From positions 1 through 15,617 of the forward strand of contig JADGKB010000196.1 of NCBI GenBank assembly GCA_027604185.1: 15,617 bases of DNA, read 5' to 3'. The position numbers were made by a program, and so were the translations under genes. The notes beneath the pieces were generated by a model that made no database searches, was not told where the DNA came from, and saw nothing but the letters and a program-made list of their open reading frames with translations. Source of the DNA: Boothiomyces macroporosus (lineage: Eukaryota > Chytridiomycota > Chytridiomycetes > Rhizophydiales > Terramycetaceae). Positions 8,904 to 15,617 of this stretch are shown piece after piece. The stretch's first letter is position 1. Each line of letters begins with the position of its first letter.

Positions 8904-9110
8904 TTATTTTAGGAATAATGTCTGTTCTGCTTCCGTAATGTAAATGATTGTTGAATTAACAAAGTAGCCGTTAAAGATAGCAATGTAATAGCCATCAATG
9001 CAATTGTAATTATTGCTCAAAATATCTGGTACCCAACGATTTTGTTTTACATACTGAATTGAATGCAAATTCCCTCTTGGTCTACTTAAATTATTTCCTG
9101 AGCTGGTCAT
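8904..9110 (-). CDS. Putative small protein, 68 residues
   Basis: An ATG-started frame (9110) reads TSSGNNLSRPRGNLHSIQYV and later GYYIAIFNGYFVNSTIIYIT, ending at TAA 8906-8904. Composition is balanced (Trp, Pro, Cys present) and it points away from the plus-strand gene at 9232, leaving a 121-bp shared upstream region. No domain is recognised. It could be a real small gene, a fragment of a longer one, or chance in AT-rich DNA. Confidence 0.35.
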   Translation of the reverse strand: MTSSGNNLSRPRGNLHSIQYVKQNRWVPDILSNNYNCIDGYYIAIFNGYFVNSTIIYITEAEQTLFLK

Positions 9111-9201
9111 TAGAACTCTTTAAAGTTGCAAACGATAAATCACAGCCATCCGCACCGCCATGAACACAAAGCTTAGTCAGTCTGTCCCCAGTGAAAAAAA
9201 G

Positions 9202-9209
9202 TATAAATA
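9202..9209 (+). promoter_or_regulatory. TATA-box-like TATAAATA
   Basis: A perfect TATAAATA lies 22 nt before the ATG at 9232. This is close for a TATA-directed start, so either the 5' UTR is extremely short or the box is coincidental. Confidence 0.35.
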
Positions 9210-9231
9210 CTCCTTCATTTGAAGATAAAAC

Positions 9232-9827
9232 ATGCTAGGAATTGGCCCGCCAATCTATGACCCAGAATCAAATTCTCGGACCAATGTCTACCATATTTAT
9301 CGTGAAAGTCTTTTCGAGCGAAATGTACACATCAAAAGGACAGACAAGACGGAAAATCTCTATTTTGCGAAATTCGACTATTTGGGTATAAAAAAATCGA
9401 ATTTATGCAGTCAAGGGACTGGGCTTTCAAGCTTTATTGGGGTAATGATACAACTGGCCCTTTGGCAATGACCATCTCTCCAACAGGAAAAGATATTTAT
9501 CGGCGTGATGCAAAGGTGGTTGATCATTCAACAAACAAGGAAATAGTTATTCATCGACCAAGCTCTTTCACCAGAAAATATACTTGGTCTTACGATGGAA
9601 TCGACTATTGTTGGAAGCCTGCCAATGTATTTTCTGTCAATCTTGAACTAGTAAAGTATCCTGAAAAGAAAGTGGTTGCATTTTATCATCGCAACGGAAG
9701 ATTTTCTCTCAGAAAGGAAGGGAAACTGTCAATCGAACCACAGGGTTTTCATTTAACCAGTGTAATTCTGGGCACGGTAATTGCGGCGGAAATGTGGGAA
9801 TATGGGGACGAGGAGAATGATGTATAA
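9232..9827 (+). CDS. Small beta-rich protein (tubby/LURP-one-like guess), frame broken at A7
   Basis: The frame from ATG 9232 (LGIGPPIYDPESNSRTNVYH...YRESLFERNVHIKR) runs to about 9390, then the good reading moves to the frame ending at TAA 9825-9827 (DWAFKLYWGNDTTGPLAMTI... GRFSLRKEGK... ILGTVIAAEMWEYG). The switch falls on a run of seven A (9390-9396); one more A would give one 198-residue protein. No GT...AG segment of suitable length explains it, so it is either a sequencing or assembly error or a disabling deletion. The pattern of alternating strands, aromatic residues and a late glycine/hydrophobic helix recalls the compact tubby-like/LURP-one/DUF6593 proteins common in fungi; this is pattern recognition only. 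AATAAA at 9957 could serve polyadenylation. Confidence 0.6.
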
Positions 9828-10307
9828 TAATATAATTTGTACAATCTATAAAAGTAACCTTGAATTTGTGTCCATAGTGAAATTCCATCTCATATTCTAC
9901 CATTCGACTGATACAATAGTATTCATCCCTCATTGTATATGGACGCTTCTCTTGGTTAAATAAACGCATCATTCTCGTAAAGTGATTAGTAGTTCCAAAT
10001 TTCAATCAAACGTCTCTGTGTGCACAAAGTCGTGGATGGATAAAATGCGGGCGGGTAGACACCAAAAATATCCAAGTTCGCACCTTTACACAAAAACAAG
10101 ATTTAAAACAAAATCAAGTTTTAAATTTAGTCACTGTATTATCAGGTTATACTGAAAGCAGGTCGGAAATAGATCAGCGAATGTGTTGGTAGATTGTGCG
10201 CGAGAACAGTTATCTGATCGTGGATCAAAAAGCATGTGCGTTGGGAAACAATAGCCATAGAAACGTGGATTGGATTATAAAGTTTGAGCAGAAAGAGTTA
10301 AAATATC
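9828..10307. other. Intergenic stretch, mostly non-coding
   Basis: The region contains a possible polyadenylation word AATAAA at 9957-9962 and otherwise AT-rich sequence. A minus-strand frame here (ATG at 9975) has protein-like composition for about 50 codons and then only mirrors the preceding gene; it is listed among the rejected items. Confidence 0.4.
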
Positions 10308-10496
10308 ATGAATCAAGCAAAAGAGGCAGTACTTGAAGATAACCTGCAAAATTTTTTAAACAAGAACAAGCAGTTTGTAGACCTATGGCAACACAAACTT
10401 TCAATGGATAGCAATGATTCTCTCAGCGACAATGCGTCCGTCGATAGTACCAAGCTTTATCGCAATGATGCCAGGATCAATCTATTCATCAAGTGA
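10308..10496 (+). CDS. Putative small acidic/polar protein, 62 residues
   Basis: From ATG 10308 (context ATATCATGA) it reads NQAKEAVLEDNLQNFLNKNK, then LWQHKLSMDSNDSLSDNASV, a Ser/Asp-rich segment, and stops at TGA 10494-10496 before a T-rich stretch. The first half could form an amphipathic helix. No family is recognised. It may be a genuine short protein or the surviving first exon of a longer gene; AATAAA follows at about 10579. Confidence 0.4.
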   Translation: MNQAKEAVLEDNLQNFLNKNKQFVDLWQHKLSMDSNDSLSDNASVDSTKLYRNDARINLFIK

Positions 10497-10615
10497 TTTT
10501 TTAATATACCCATGTTTTTAATTCAAATTTGTAAATGCAATGCCTCCATAGCAAGGTCCAATCACCACCCAATACACTGAAATAAAAAGGCACAATATTG
10601 GATACATACTGTTTC

Positions 10616-10927
10616 ATGCTATTGTGGACATCCATAATTATTATTCACACTTTAAAATCGGGCTTGTGGATTACTCAGAGGTGTAGAACAATGGATCGAA
10701 CCACTCCCATACGTTATATAAAACGTGGCCAAACCATCAAAAAATCCGAAATGGATAGGCATTATTTTCTAGAGCATAATCTTAGACTGTTTATTTACCG
10801 CTATGGGCATCTGATTGAAAAGTGGAAACGAGATGGAGTCATCAAAGATTATTGTTGCAAAGGAAACACGAGTTCAACAAACAAATCGCTCTGTCATAGC
10901 TACATGCGCAGCAGAAATGCTCAATAA
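10616..10927 (+). CDS. Putative small basic protein, 78 or 103 residues
   Basis: Two starts are possible. ATG 10616 gives 103 residues with a hydrophobic N-terminus (LLWTSIIIIHTL) that could be a signal anchor. ATG 10691, in the better context AACAATGG, gives 78 residues beginning DRTTPIRYIKRGQTIKKSEM. The body is strongly basic (HYFLEHNLRLFIYRYGHLIE, KWKRDG) and carries two Cys in DYCCKG and one near the end. The stop is the TAA of AATAAATAG at 10925-10927. No known family is recognised. Confidence 0.4.
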   Translation: MLLWTSIIIIHTLKSGLWITQRCRTMDRTTPIRYIKRGQTIKKSEMDRHYFLEHNLRLFIYRYGHLIEKWKRDGVIKDYCCKGNTSSTNKSLCHSYMRSRNAQ

Positions 10928-11069
10928 ATAGAACATTATTGTTGATTATTCATAGCACAGCTCCACACCTGTCAATACACTCGCTCACTGAACCTAATAA
11001 TTCAGTGATAAGTGGCATCAACCGCAAGGAAAAGACATCACTTGACTAATTTTCTACTCTCAATGAGTC

Positions 11070-11344
11070 TCAACTAATAAACCTATTACGCTTGGTTTTT
11101 TGTGCATTCCCCTTGAAAATGTCCCTGAATTTGTGGTATGTATCCCTGATCCCATTGGTTGCTATTGGCTCAATTACTCTGCCTGGTTCCAAAGTGCAGA
11201 TGTATTCAGGAAAATCGGGCCCCTAAAAAGGACAAATATAGGTTTTTTTTGATGAACAAATTAGGTAAGGAGAGGATCATCGATTCTTCAATTCAGGTCA
11301 ATGCAAAACAGTTGCAGTTACACAAAACGCCAATGTGAAGCCAT
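11070..11344 (-). CDS. Unidentified small minus-strand gene, terminal exon clear
   Basis: The minus strand from 11222 to the TGA at 11072-11070 encodes 50 residues of convincing protein (GPDFPEYICTLEPGRVIEPI, then RDTYHKFRDIFKGN and a basic tail). It is preceded directly by a splice-acceptor-like TGTCCTTTTTAG ending at 11223. A simple partner exon is ATGGCTTCACATTGGCGTTTT (11344-11324, MASHWRF), followed by GTGTAA; the 101-nt intron (11323-11223) keeps the frame and gives a 57-residue protein. Other upstream exons are possible. A plus-strand reading over the same bases (11119-11226) has a hydrophobic start but is judged a shadow. No family is recognised. It lies head-to-head with the zinc-finger gene, whose ATG is 195 bp away. 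Confidence 0.45.
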
Positions 11345-11506
11345 TTTCCCTTTGTGCTCTTGTATTTCAAATTCTGAAACGTTAGTGAGATCAAAGAAAC
11401 AAATTTTACAGCTTTTTAGATCCCTTTTGCATTTAGCCACTTGTCCCCTGATTTACTTTTTCCCAACTGATGCGGGTCCTAGATTACAGTGCGGGATTGG
11501 CCGCTT

Positions 11507-11515
11507 TATATATAA
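11507..11515 (+). promoter_or_regulatory. TATA-like TATATATAA before the zinc-finger gene
   Basis: TATATATAA ends 24 nt before the ATG at 11540, the same close spacing seen at 9202. It is a candidate core promoter element only. Confidence 0.3.
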
Positions 11516-11539
11516 GAGCAAAACTCATCCTGCAAATTT

Positions 11540-12202
11540 ATGGACAACATTGACACCACGAGGCAATATCGAAGGTCATCAAAAAAGAGTGCTGCTCAGG
11601 AATGGCCCTGTAATTTCGAAGGATGCACCGCAGTTCTATACTCCAAATCGTCCCAGTTCAGGCATAGAAGACTACATGAACAACCACACTCTAAATATGC
11701 TTGCACGCAATGCAAAGAAAAATTTCTAGTAAAGCTCGATTTGATTGATCATACTAGAAAGGTGCATATGCCTGCTGGCTCGTATGTCCTTTGTGAGCAA
11801 TGCAAACGAACGTTTAGCAGCTTATCAAACTTGAATGCACACATGGAAATTCACAAAGAAGCAGTCAAACCAAAGTACAGCTGCAAGGCGTGTAATGTAT
11901 CATACTTTCATCGATCGGCTCTAAGAAGGCACCAAAGGACAGAACATACGTATACCCCAGAAGAATCAGAATCCTCAGAATCACCAACCGAAATGTCAGA
12001 AACGTCGACGATATCGAATATTATTGGATGTAAGATATGCAGCAATAGTTTCATTAGCGACTATGAATTGCACCAACATTTAGGAACGCATTTTCTGTCC
12101 AAAGATTACAAGTGTATTATTAATCATTGCAATTATCAAGTCGAGTCATTACTGGACTTTGAAGAACATGGAAAATTTTCCCACAATACATTTAATTTGT
12201 AA
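11540..12202 (+). CDS. C2H2 zinc-finger protein with six fingers
   Basis: An intact 220-residue single-exon frame. Six C2H2 fingers have metal ligands at C24-C29-H42-H46, C55-C58-H71-H76, C85-C88-H101-H105, C115-C118-H131-H136, C164-C167-H180-H184 and C192-C197-H210-H215. The first and last fingers have C-x4-C spacing (the TFIIIA-like form); the others are C-x2-C. Fingers 4 and 5 are separated by a Ser/Glu-rich acidic linker (EESESSESPTEMSETSTIS). The basic N-terminus (RQYRRSSKK) could act as a nuclear signal. The protein most likely binds DNA or RNA in the nucleus as a regulator. TFIIIA was considered, but it has nine fingers and different linkers. The stop is only 26 nt before the next gene's first recognisable exon. 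Confidence 0.88.
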   Translation: MDNIDTTRQYRRSSKKSAAQEWPCNFEGCTAVLYSKSSQFRHRRLHEQPHSKYACTQCKEKFLVKLDLIDHTRKVHMPAGSYVLCEQCKRTFSSLSNLNAHMEIHKEAVKPKYSCKACNVSYFHRSALRRHQRTEHTYTPEESESSESPTEMSETSTISNIIGCKICSNSFISDYELHQHLGTHFLSKDYKCIINHCNYQVESLLDFEEHGKFSHNTFNL

Positions 12203-12228
12203 TATTCATTTTTGTTTTCGGCCCGCAG

Positions 12229-14264
12229 CCAATTCGGATTGGTTTGTTTCAACACTACGCTGAGGGCCCTAAGGAGTCGGCTCACATTAAACTCACAAAA
12301 GTAACATTCCGGTTCATTGAAAAGTGCGGCCGAAAATTAAAAGTACCAGAATTAGCATTTGATGAGTTTGAGAAATTCGCAGCTTTCAATTTTCCTGTCT
12401 GGATTTCAGACGAAAAATATTTAAATCTCAATGAGCCAAATGGAGATATTGAAAGAGTGCGGACAGGAATTTCTGCTGAAACCAAAAAACATCAACCAGA
12501 CGCTTCAAAAGATTGAATCTTGCTTCAACTCTCAGAAATCGCAGATCAGACAGCAAGCGTTCATCGAATGGCAGAAGCTGATTTACATGTTTCGAAACGA
12601 TCTCAATCTTAAAAAGGTAAAGCTGATTCTGGTACCGATATTGAACTGTTTAAAGTTTGAAAAGAACAGTAAAGTCCTCGAGTCGGCGAAAGAAACGCTA
12701 ATGTACTTGGCAATATTGGGAAATGGGTTGTTGGTGTACGAGCTGGCTGACGGAGCGCAGGAATTGGATGCGATCTTGTTGAAACTGTATTCAGGTAGGT
12801 ACTAGATCTTGGATCTTTAAAAGAGCATCTAATTTTAGACCCACTCACTAGCAAGAAGGGAAATGAACTTGGAGTAGAGCAACTGGGGAAACCGTATGAA
12901 GAAATAATCAAAGTGTCTCCAAAGCCTATGAGCGAAATTGAATTCACAAAAATCAAGTATTTACTAGAAAAAAACAAACTGTTTCCAGTAGTAATCAATT
13001 ACTTTTCCTATCTATGGAACGAAAGAAAGCCTACAACGTTTGATTTGCTGAATATGATTATGGTTCATTTGGATCAGCATTTTAGCAAAGAAAACTGTTT
13101 GACATTGACAAGTATAAAAATTCCATTCAAGAAGGGGAACAGTGACCTAAAAATTCTTCGATATCTAACCAAACTGGTGGACAGGTTGATTCAAATGAAT
13201 TCGTTTGACGAGCTGGTTGAATTTTCCAAACTGTTAAAGCAGGAAGGAACTGGAAAGTCTCCTCTATCCCTAATCAAACGGCTAAAAAACGAATCTCCCT
13301 TGAAAAAGCAAGAGAGTTCACCATTGAAAAAGAAAGTAAATCAGGCACCAGAGATTGATTTGGGTAATATTTTTGAATATCCAGAATCAATTCAGGCTAA
13401 AAAGACTGTAAATATTAACCTGGATGAAAAATCAAACATATTTGACGATCAAACAGTTGAAAAATCCAAAGTGTTGGGGAACGCTGAACGTGCCGTGAAT
13501 AACATATCTCTACCTTTTGAAGACAGTACGAAATCCATGACAGTAAATGGTGAAATCCTTGGTAATATTCAAGATCTTTCAGTGATATTTGGTCAAGATC
13601 CTAGCACTCCAAATATTGAGGTGGACCAAACACAATCTTTTCATATTGAAAATTCATTAGTGACGGAAGACGCCATCTCAAAAAAGGATGGAATTATACC
13701 AGCTGTGTGTCAAGAGCCTTCAATGATTCTCCCTGTACAGTCGAAAGAGCTGTATGAATTGTCAACAATACAGCCAAACGAATTCAATGATCAGACTATC
13801 AATCTTGACTTTGAAAAATCAATAGCTGAAAAGGAAAACAATCATTTAGCGGAAACTGCTATGCTTCTGGAACCATTATCAACTCCAACTGTACCATTTC
13901 AACCTCAAGCGGACACAGTTACCAATCAGGCGGTGAATCAAGATTTGGAAACTACACCAATTAATAGAAAAGACCACAAACGCAAGAAACGTCAATCGAC
14001 CGAATACATATCTGTTAGTACTACTAAACCAACAACAATACATGTAAATATGAATTAACTTAGCAAAAAAGCAGCGCAAACTTTATTCCGAAAATGTACA
14101 GCTCTTTGGACCAATCACAGAAACGGCTCAAGGTGGATAATTGGCGAGAAATATTAGAATCAAATATTGAGCAAATGAGCATCGGGGAGTTACTTCGAGT
14201 TCAAAAAGATTTGGGTGAAGTGGTATCCACTATCAGTTCTTTAATATTAAAGAAAATAAACTAG
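12229..14264 (+). CDS. Rif1-like HEAT-repeat protein (tentative), 5' end unresolved
   Basis: Coding-like sequence starts after an acceptor-like CCCGCAG at 12228 and reads HIKLTKVTFRFIEKCGRKLK...FPVWISDEKY with no ATG. Near 12397-12457 the reading moves to the frame of ATG 12431 (QEFLLKPKNINQTLQKIESC, RQQAFIEWQKLIYMF). Then follow a 44-nt intron (12795-12838), a long exon (12839-14043) and, after a 20-nt intron, a last exon to TAG 14264. From ATG 12431 this gives 589 residues. The first part is helical-repeat-like, with IRQQAFIEWQKLI recalling the Rif1 N-terminal domain (R..A...W..LI); the middle is polar and disordered, with basic DHKRKKRQ; the end is a short helical domain (WREILESNIEQMSIGELLRV). 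True Rif1 is much longer, so this could be a shortened homologue, a truncated gene or another HEAT protein. Confidence 0.5.
12795..12838 (+). other. 44-nt intron in the Rif1-like gene
   Basis: GTAGGT at the 5' end, TCTAATTTTAG at the 3' end with a CTAAT branch-like word 5 nt before the end. The length is 3n+2 with an in-frame TAG. Removal joins LKLYS to DPLTSKKGNE in frame. Confidence 0.75.
14044..14063 (+). other. 20-nt intron in the Rif1-like gene
   Basis: GTAAATATGAATTAACTTAG. Phase 0; the in-frame TAA falls inside the branch-like TTAAC. Removal joins ...TTIH to QKSSANF...SQKRLKVDNW in frame. A longer choice ending at TCACAG 14120 (77 nt) also keeps the frame, but its acceptor lacks a nearby branch word; the close match to the tyrosinase introns favours 20 nt. 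Confidence 0.6.
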
Positions 14265-14565
14265 TAATCCTATTTGGTTGGCATTCATAGTTTAAATCCT
14301 AACTTTCAAAGTAAGACTGTTCAAGTAGCTGCTTCTTTTCAAACAGGAGCGAAAATGAATTATCAGCGTGTAATTAAGCATCTAGTGCGTTCTTTCAGAT
14401 GGATTACAACATAGCTGGTGTAAAATGATCCAGGAAATCCACCCTTTGATAAGAAATTAAACAATGCGCTATTTTTGCCCAAAGTTTTTGTTGACTTGCA
14501 AATATTTACGTATCCATGCCAAAGATCAAGTATTTAAGCATCTTTATTTTAATACGAAATTAATC
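14265..14565. other. Intergenic stretch and tyrosinase upstream region
   Basis: No independent gene is seen. An in-frame ATG at 14464 would add 34 residues to the tyrosinase but would bury its signal peptide, so this stretch is taken as promoter and 5' UTR. Confidence 0.5.
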
Positions 14566-15617
14566 ATGCTCATCAGTCTCTTGTTTGTAAAGCTTGTGCT
14601 ATCTGCCTGTACAACTTTCCGCGAAAATGTTGAATGGAGGGAAATGACGTTGGACGAACAAAAATCTTTTTTGGACGCTGTAAAGTGTTTGAAAAGCAAG
14701 CCATCAAAGATCTTGAATAATGAATTTGAATGGGACGAATTGACTTATGCTCATGCACAAGTTGCTTCCAGCATTCACAACCATCCAGTTTTCTTGCCTT
14801 GGCACAGACAATTCATTCAAATTATGGATCGAAAGTTGATTGATTCGTGTGGCTACTCTGGTAAATTCCCATACTGGGATGAACAGGTACATTGTTGCTG
14901 ATTTAGCACGATTCTCAAGCCCCTGAACTTTCTCCACTTTGGGAGCTATTTGGTGGCAATGGAGAATCCGGCGATCATTGCGTTGTAGATGGACGTTTGG
15001 GTACTTTTTCAAGCTAACTTTAGCAAACATGATGTCTAGCTATCCATCAAAGCACTGTGTAGCTCGAGAGTGGTCTGGTGCATCCCAAGGTAGTAATCAA
15101 GACGAATTGATGGCATCTTTCTATTCCCCTGCCCAAGTAGCTCTAATCCTTGCTTCACCTGATTATGACAATTTTCGTGAAAACCTCGAAAACAATCTCC
15201 ACAACATGGTTCATGTGGGCATTGGTGGTGACATGTATGATCCAACAACATCTCCAGGTGATCCAATGTTCTTTATGCACCACAGAAACGTAGACAGATT
15301 GTGGTGGGTTTGGCAACAACAAGATCCAAACAACCGCTTAATGCAATATCAAAGTACGGATAGTATTACTGCCACGATGCCTTCATTTTCTGGGCTAAGC
15401 AAGAATTACCTTATCTCTGATGTTATGGACATCACCAATGGAGGTAGAATTATTACTTGACAGTAGGCGCCGATGGTTCAATGTGTGTAAAGTACTCAAA
15501 TTCAATTACTCCTGATGACAACGATGCATATTTACAAGCTCCAGCACCACCAGTTTATTCACCAGCACCACCAGTTTATTCACCAGCACCACCAGTTTAT
15601 TCACCAGCACCACCAGT
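14566..15617 (+). CDS. Secreted tyrosinase with PAPPVYS repeat tail (3' partial)
   Basis: Exons 14566-14886, 14907-15000, 15024-15443 and 15464 onward give 329 codons before the window ends. The chosen start yields a signal peptide (MLISLLFVKLVLSA). The CuA site has H63, H71 and H80 (YAHAQ...IHNHPVFLPWHR). The CuB site has H198 and H202 (HNMVH, followed by GIGGDM) and H224/H225 in DPMFFMHHRNVDRLW. These define a type-3 dicopper enzyme oxidising monophenols to o-quinones, as in melanin formation. FPYWDE, LFGGNGESGDHC and YPSKHCVAREW match fungal tyrosinases. After exon 4 begins, the chain turns to PAPPVYS repeats, which suggests a cell-wall or extracellular attachment tail in place of the usual latency domain. 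Three 20-23-nt introns interrupt it. The 3' end is outside the window. Confidence 0.92.
14887..14906 (+). other. 20-nt intron 1 of the tyrosinase gene
   Basis: GTACATTGTTGCTGATTTAG, phase 0. The in-frame TGA lies inside the branch-like CTGAT. Removal joins FPYWDEQ to HDSQAPELSPLWELFGGNG, the expected tyrosinase order. Confidence 0.88.
15001..15023 (+). other. 23-nt intron 2 of the tyrosinase gene
   Basis: Begins GTACTT and ends GCTAACTTTAG, phase 1, with a perfect fungal branch word CTAAC. The in-frame TAA lies inside it. Removal joins HCVVDGRL to ANMMSSYPSKHC. Confidence 0.88.
15444..15463 (+). other. 20-nt intron 3 of the tyrosinase gene
   Basis: GTAGAATTATTACTTGACAG, phase 1. The in-frame TGA lies inside the branch-like TTGAC. 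Removal joins DITNG to VGADGSMCVKYS and opens the repeat tail. Confidence 0.85.
15541..15617 (+). repeat. 21-bp coding tandem repeat (PAPPVYS)
   Basis: Three perfect copies of CCAGCACCACCAGTTTATTC+A start at 15541, 15562 and 15583, and a fourth, cut by the window edge, starts at 15604. Each encodes Pro-Ala-Pro-Pro-Val-Tyr-Ser in the tyrosinase frame. Visible units are identical at DNA level, so the array is young or homogenised, and copy number may vary between strains. Confidence 0.95.

Noticed and set aside
9386..9410. 25-nt GTATAA...GCAG candidate intron in the gene at 9232-9827
   Set aside because: Its length is 3n+1, but 3n+2 is needed; splicing it leads quickly to a stop.
9709..10005. 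Minus-strand frame with protein-like composition (ATG at 9975)
   Set aside because: Its second half is the mirror of the plus-strand gene ending at 9827, and no acceptor or upstream exon completes the first half.
11119..11226. 35-codon plus-strand ORF with a hydrophobic start resembling a small mitochondrial membrane subunit
   Set aside because: The minus strand of the same bases gives a more convincing 50-residue exon with an acceptor site; the plus reading is a shadow and matched no family.
11301..11729. 142-codon plus-strand frame
   Set aside because: It overlaps the zinc-finger gene out of frame; its second half is a shifted reading of the fingers.
12199..12228. 30-nt GTAATA...CCGCAG segment joining the zinc-finger ORF to the Rif1-like frame
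   Set aside because: The joined frame does not enter the Rif1-like reading and soon stops, so a fusion gene is not supported.
1..15617. CRISPR array, bacterial operon or prophage
   Set aside because: No direct-repeat/spacer pattern, ribosome-binding sites or tightly packed co-directional ORFs; tRNA structure and introns are eukaryotic.

Overview
The window looks like AT-rich nuclear DNA of a fungus, probably from an early-diverging lineage; I cannot place it more precisely. The support is two nuclear-type tRNA-Ser genes with internal Pol III boxes, a secreted fungal-style tyrosinase, LINE and Ty1/copia debris, and small spliceosomal introns. Most protein calls rest on pattern reading alone.

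Layout. 1-71: 3'-cut tRNA-Ser(UGA) on the minus strand. 72-2700: a graveyard holding a degenerate gag-like stretch (plus), a clear Ty1/copia reverse-transcriptase relic (minus) and a fragment of an unidentified gene (minus, 2228-2671). 2690-4609: a LINE fragment followed by a long open LINE C-terminal reading frame (plus). 4566-5180: an unidentified two-exon gene (minus) that runs straight into the LINE 3' end; it and the 2228-2671 fragment may be two halves of one interrupted gene. 5608-5724: an imperfect inverted repeat built on ATACGATA words with a CACGTG in each arm. 5995-6834: a seven-helix membrane protein. 6936-7177: a 70-residue coiled-coil protein. 7396-8304: an unidentified three-exon gene (minus). 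8684-8765: an intact tRNA-Ser(AGA), followed by a 22-bp minisatellite. 8904-9827: a divergent pair, a small ORF and a 198-codon beta-barrel-like protein whose frame breaks in a run of seven A. 10308-10927: two small ORFs. 11070-11344: a small minus-strand gene. 11540-12202: a six-finger C2H2 protein. 12229-14264: a HEAT/Rif1-like protein with an unresolved 5' end. 14566 to the window end: a tyrosinase with a proline-rich repeat tail.

The most striking signal is the introns. The tyrosinase reads correctly only if segments of 20, 23 and 20 nt are removed, and the Rif1-like gene needs a 20-nt removal. Each segment is GT...AG, is 3n+2 long, and carries a branch-site-like word (CTGAT, CTAAC, TTGAC, TTAAC) 3-6 nt before its end that also supplies the in-frame stop codon. 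Introns this short are among the smallest known in any eukaryote. Several apparent frameshifts elsewhere in the window may be introns too, but at least one (9390-9396) is not explained that way.
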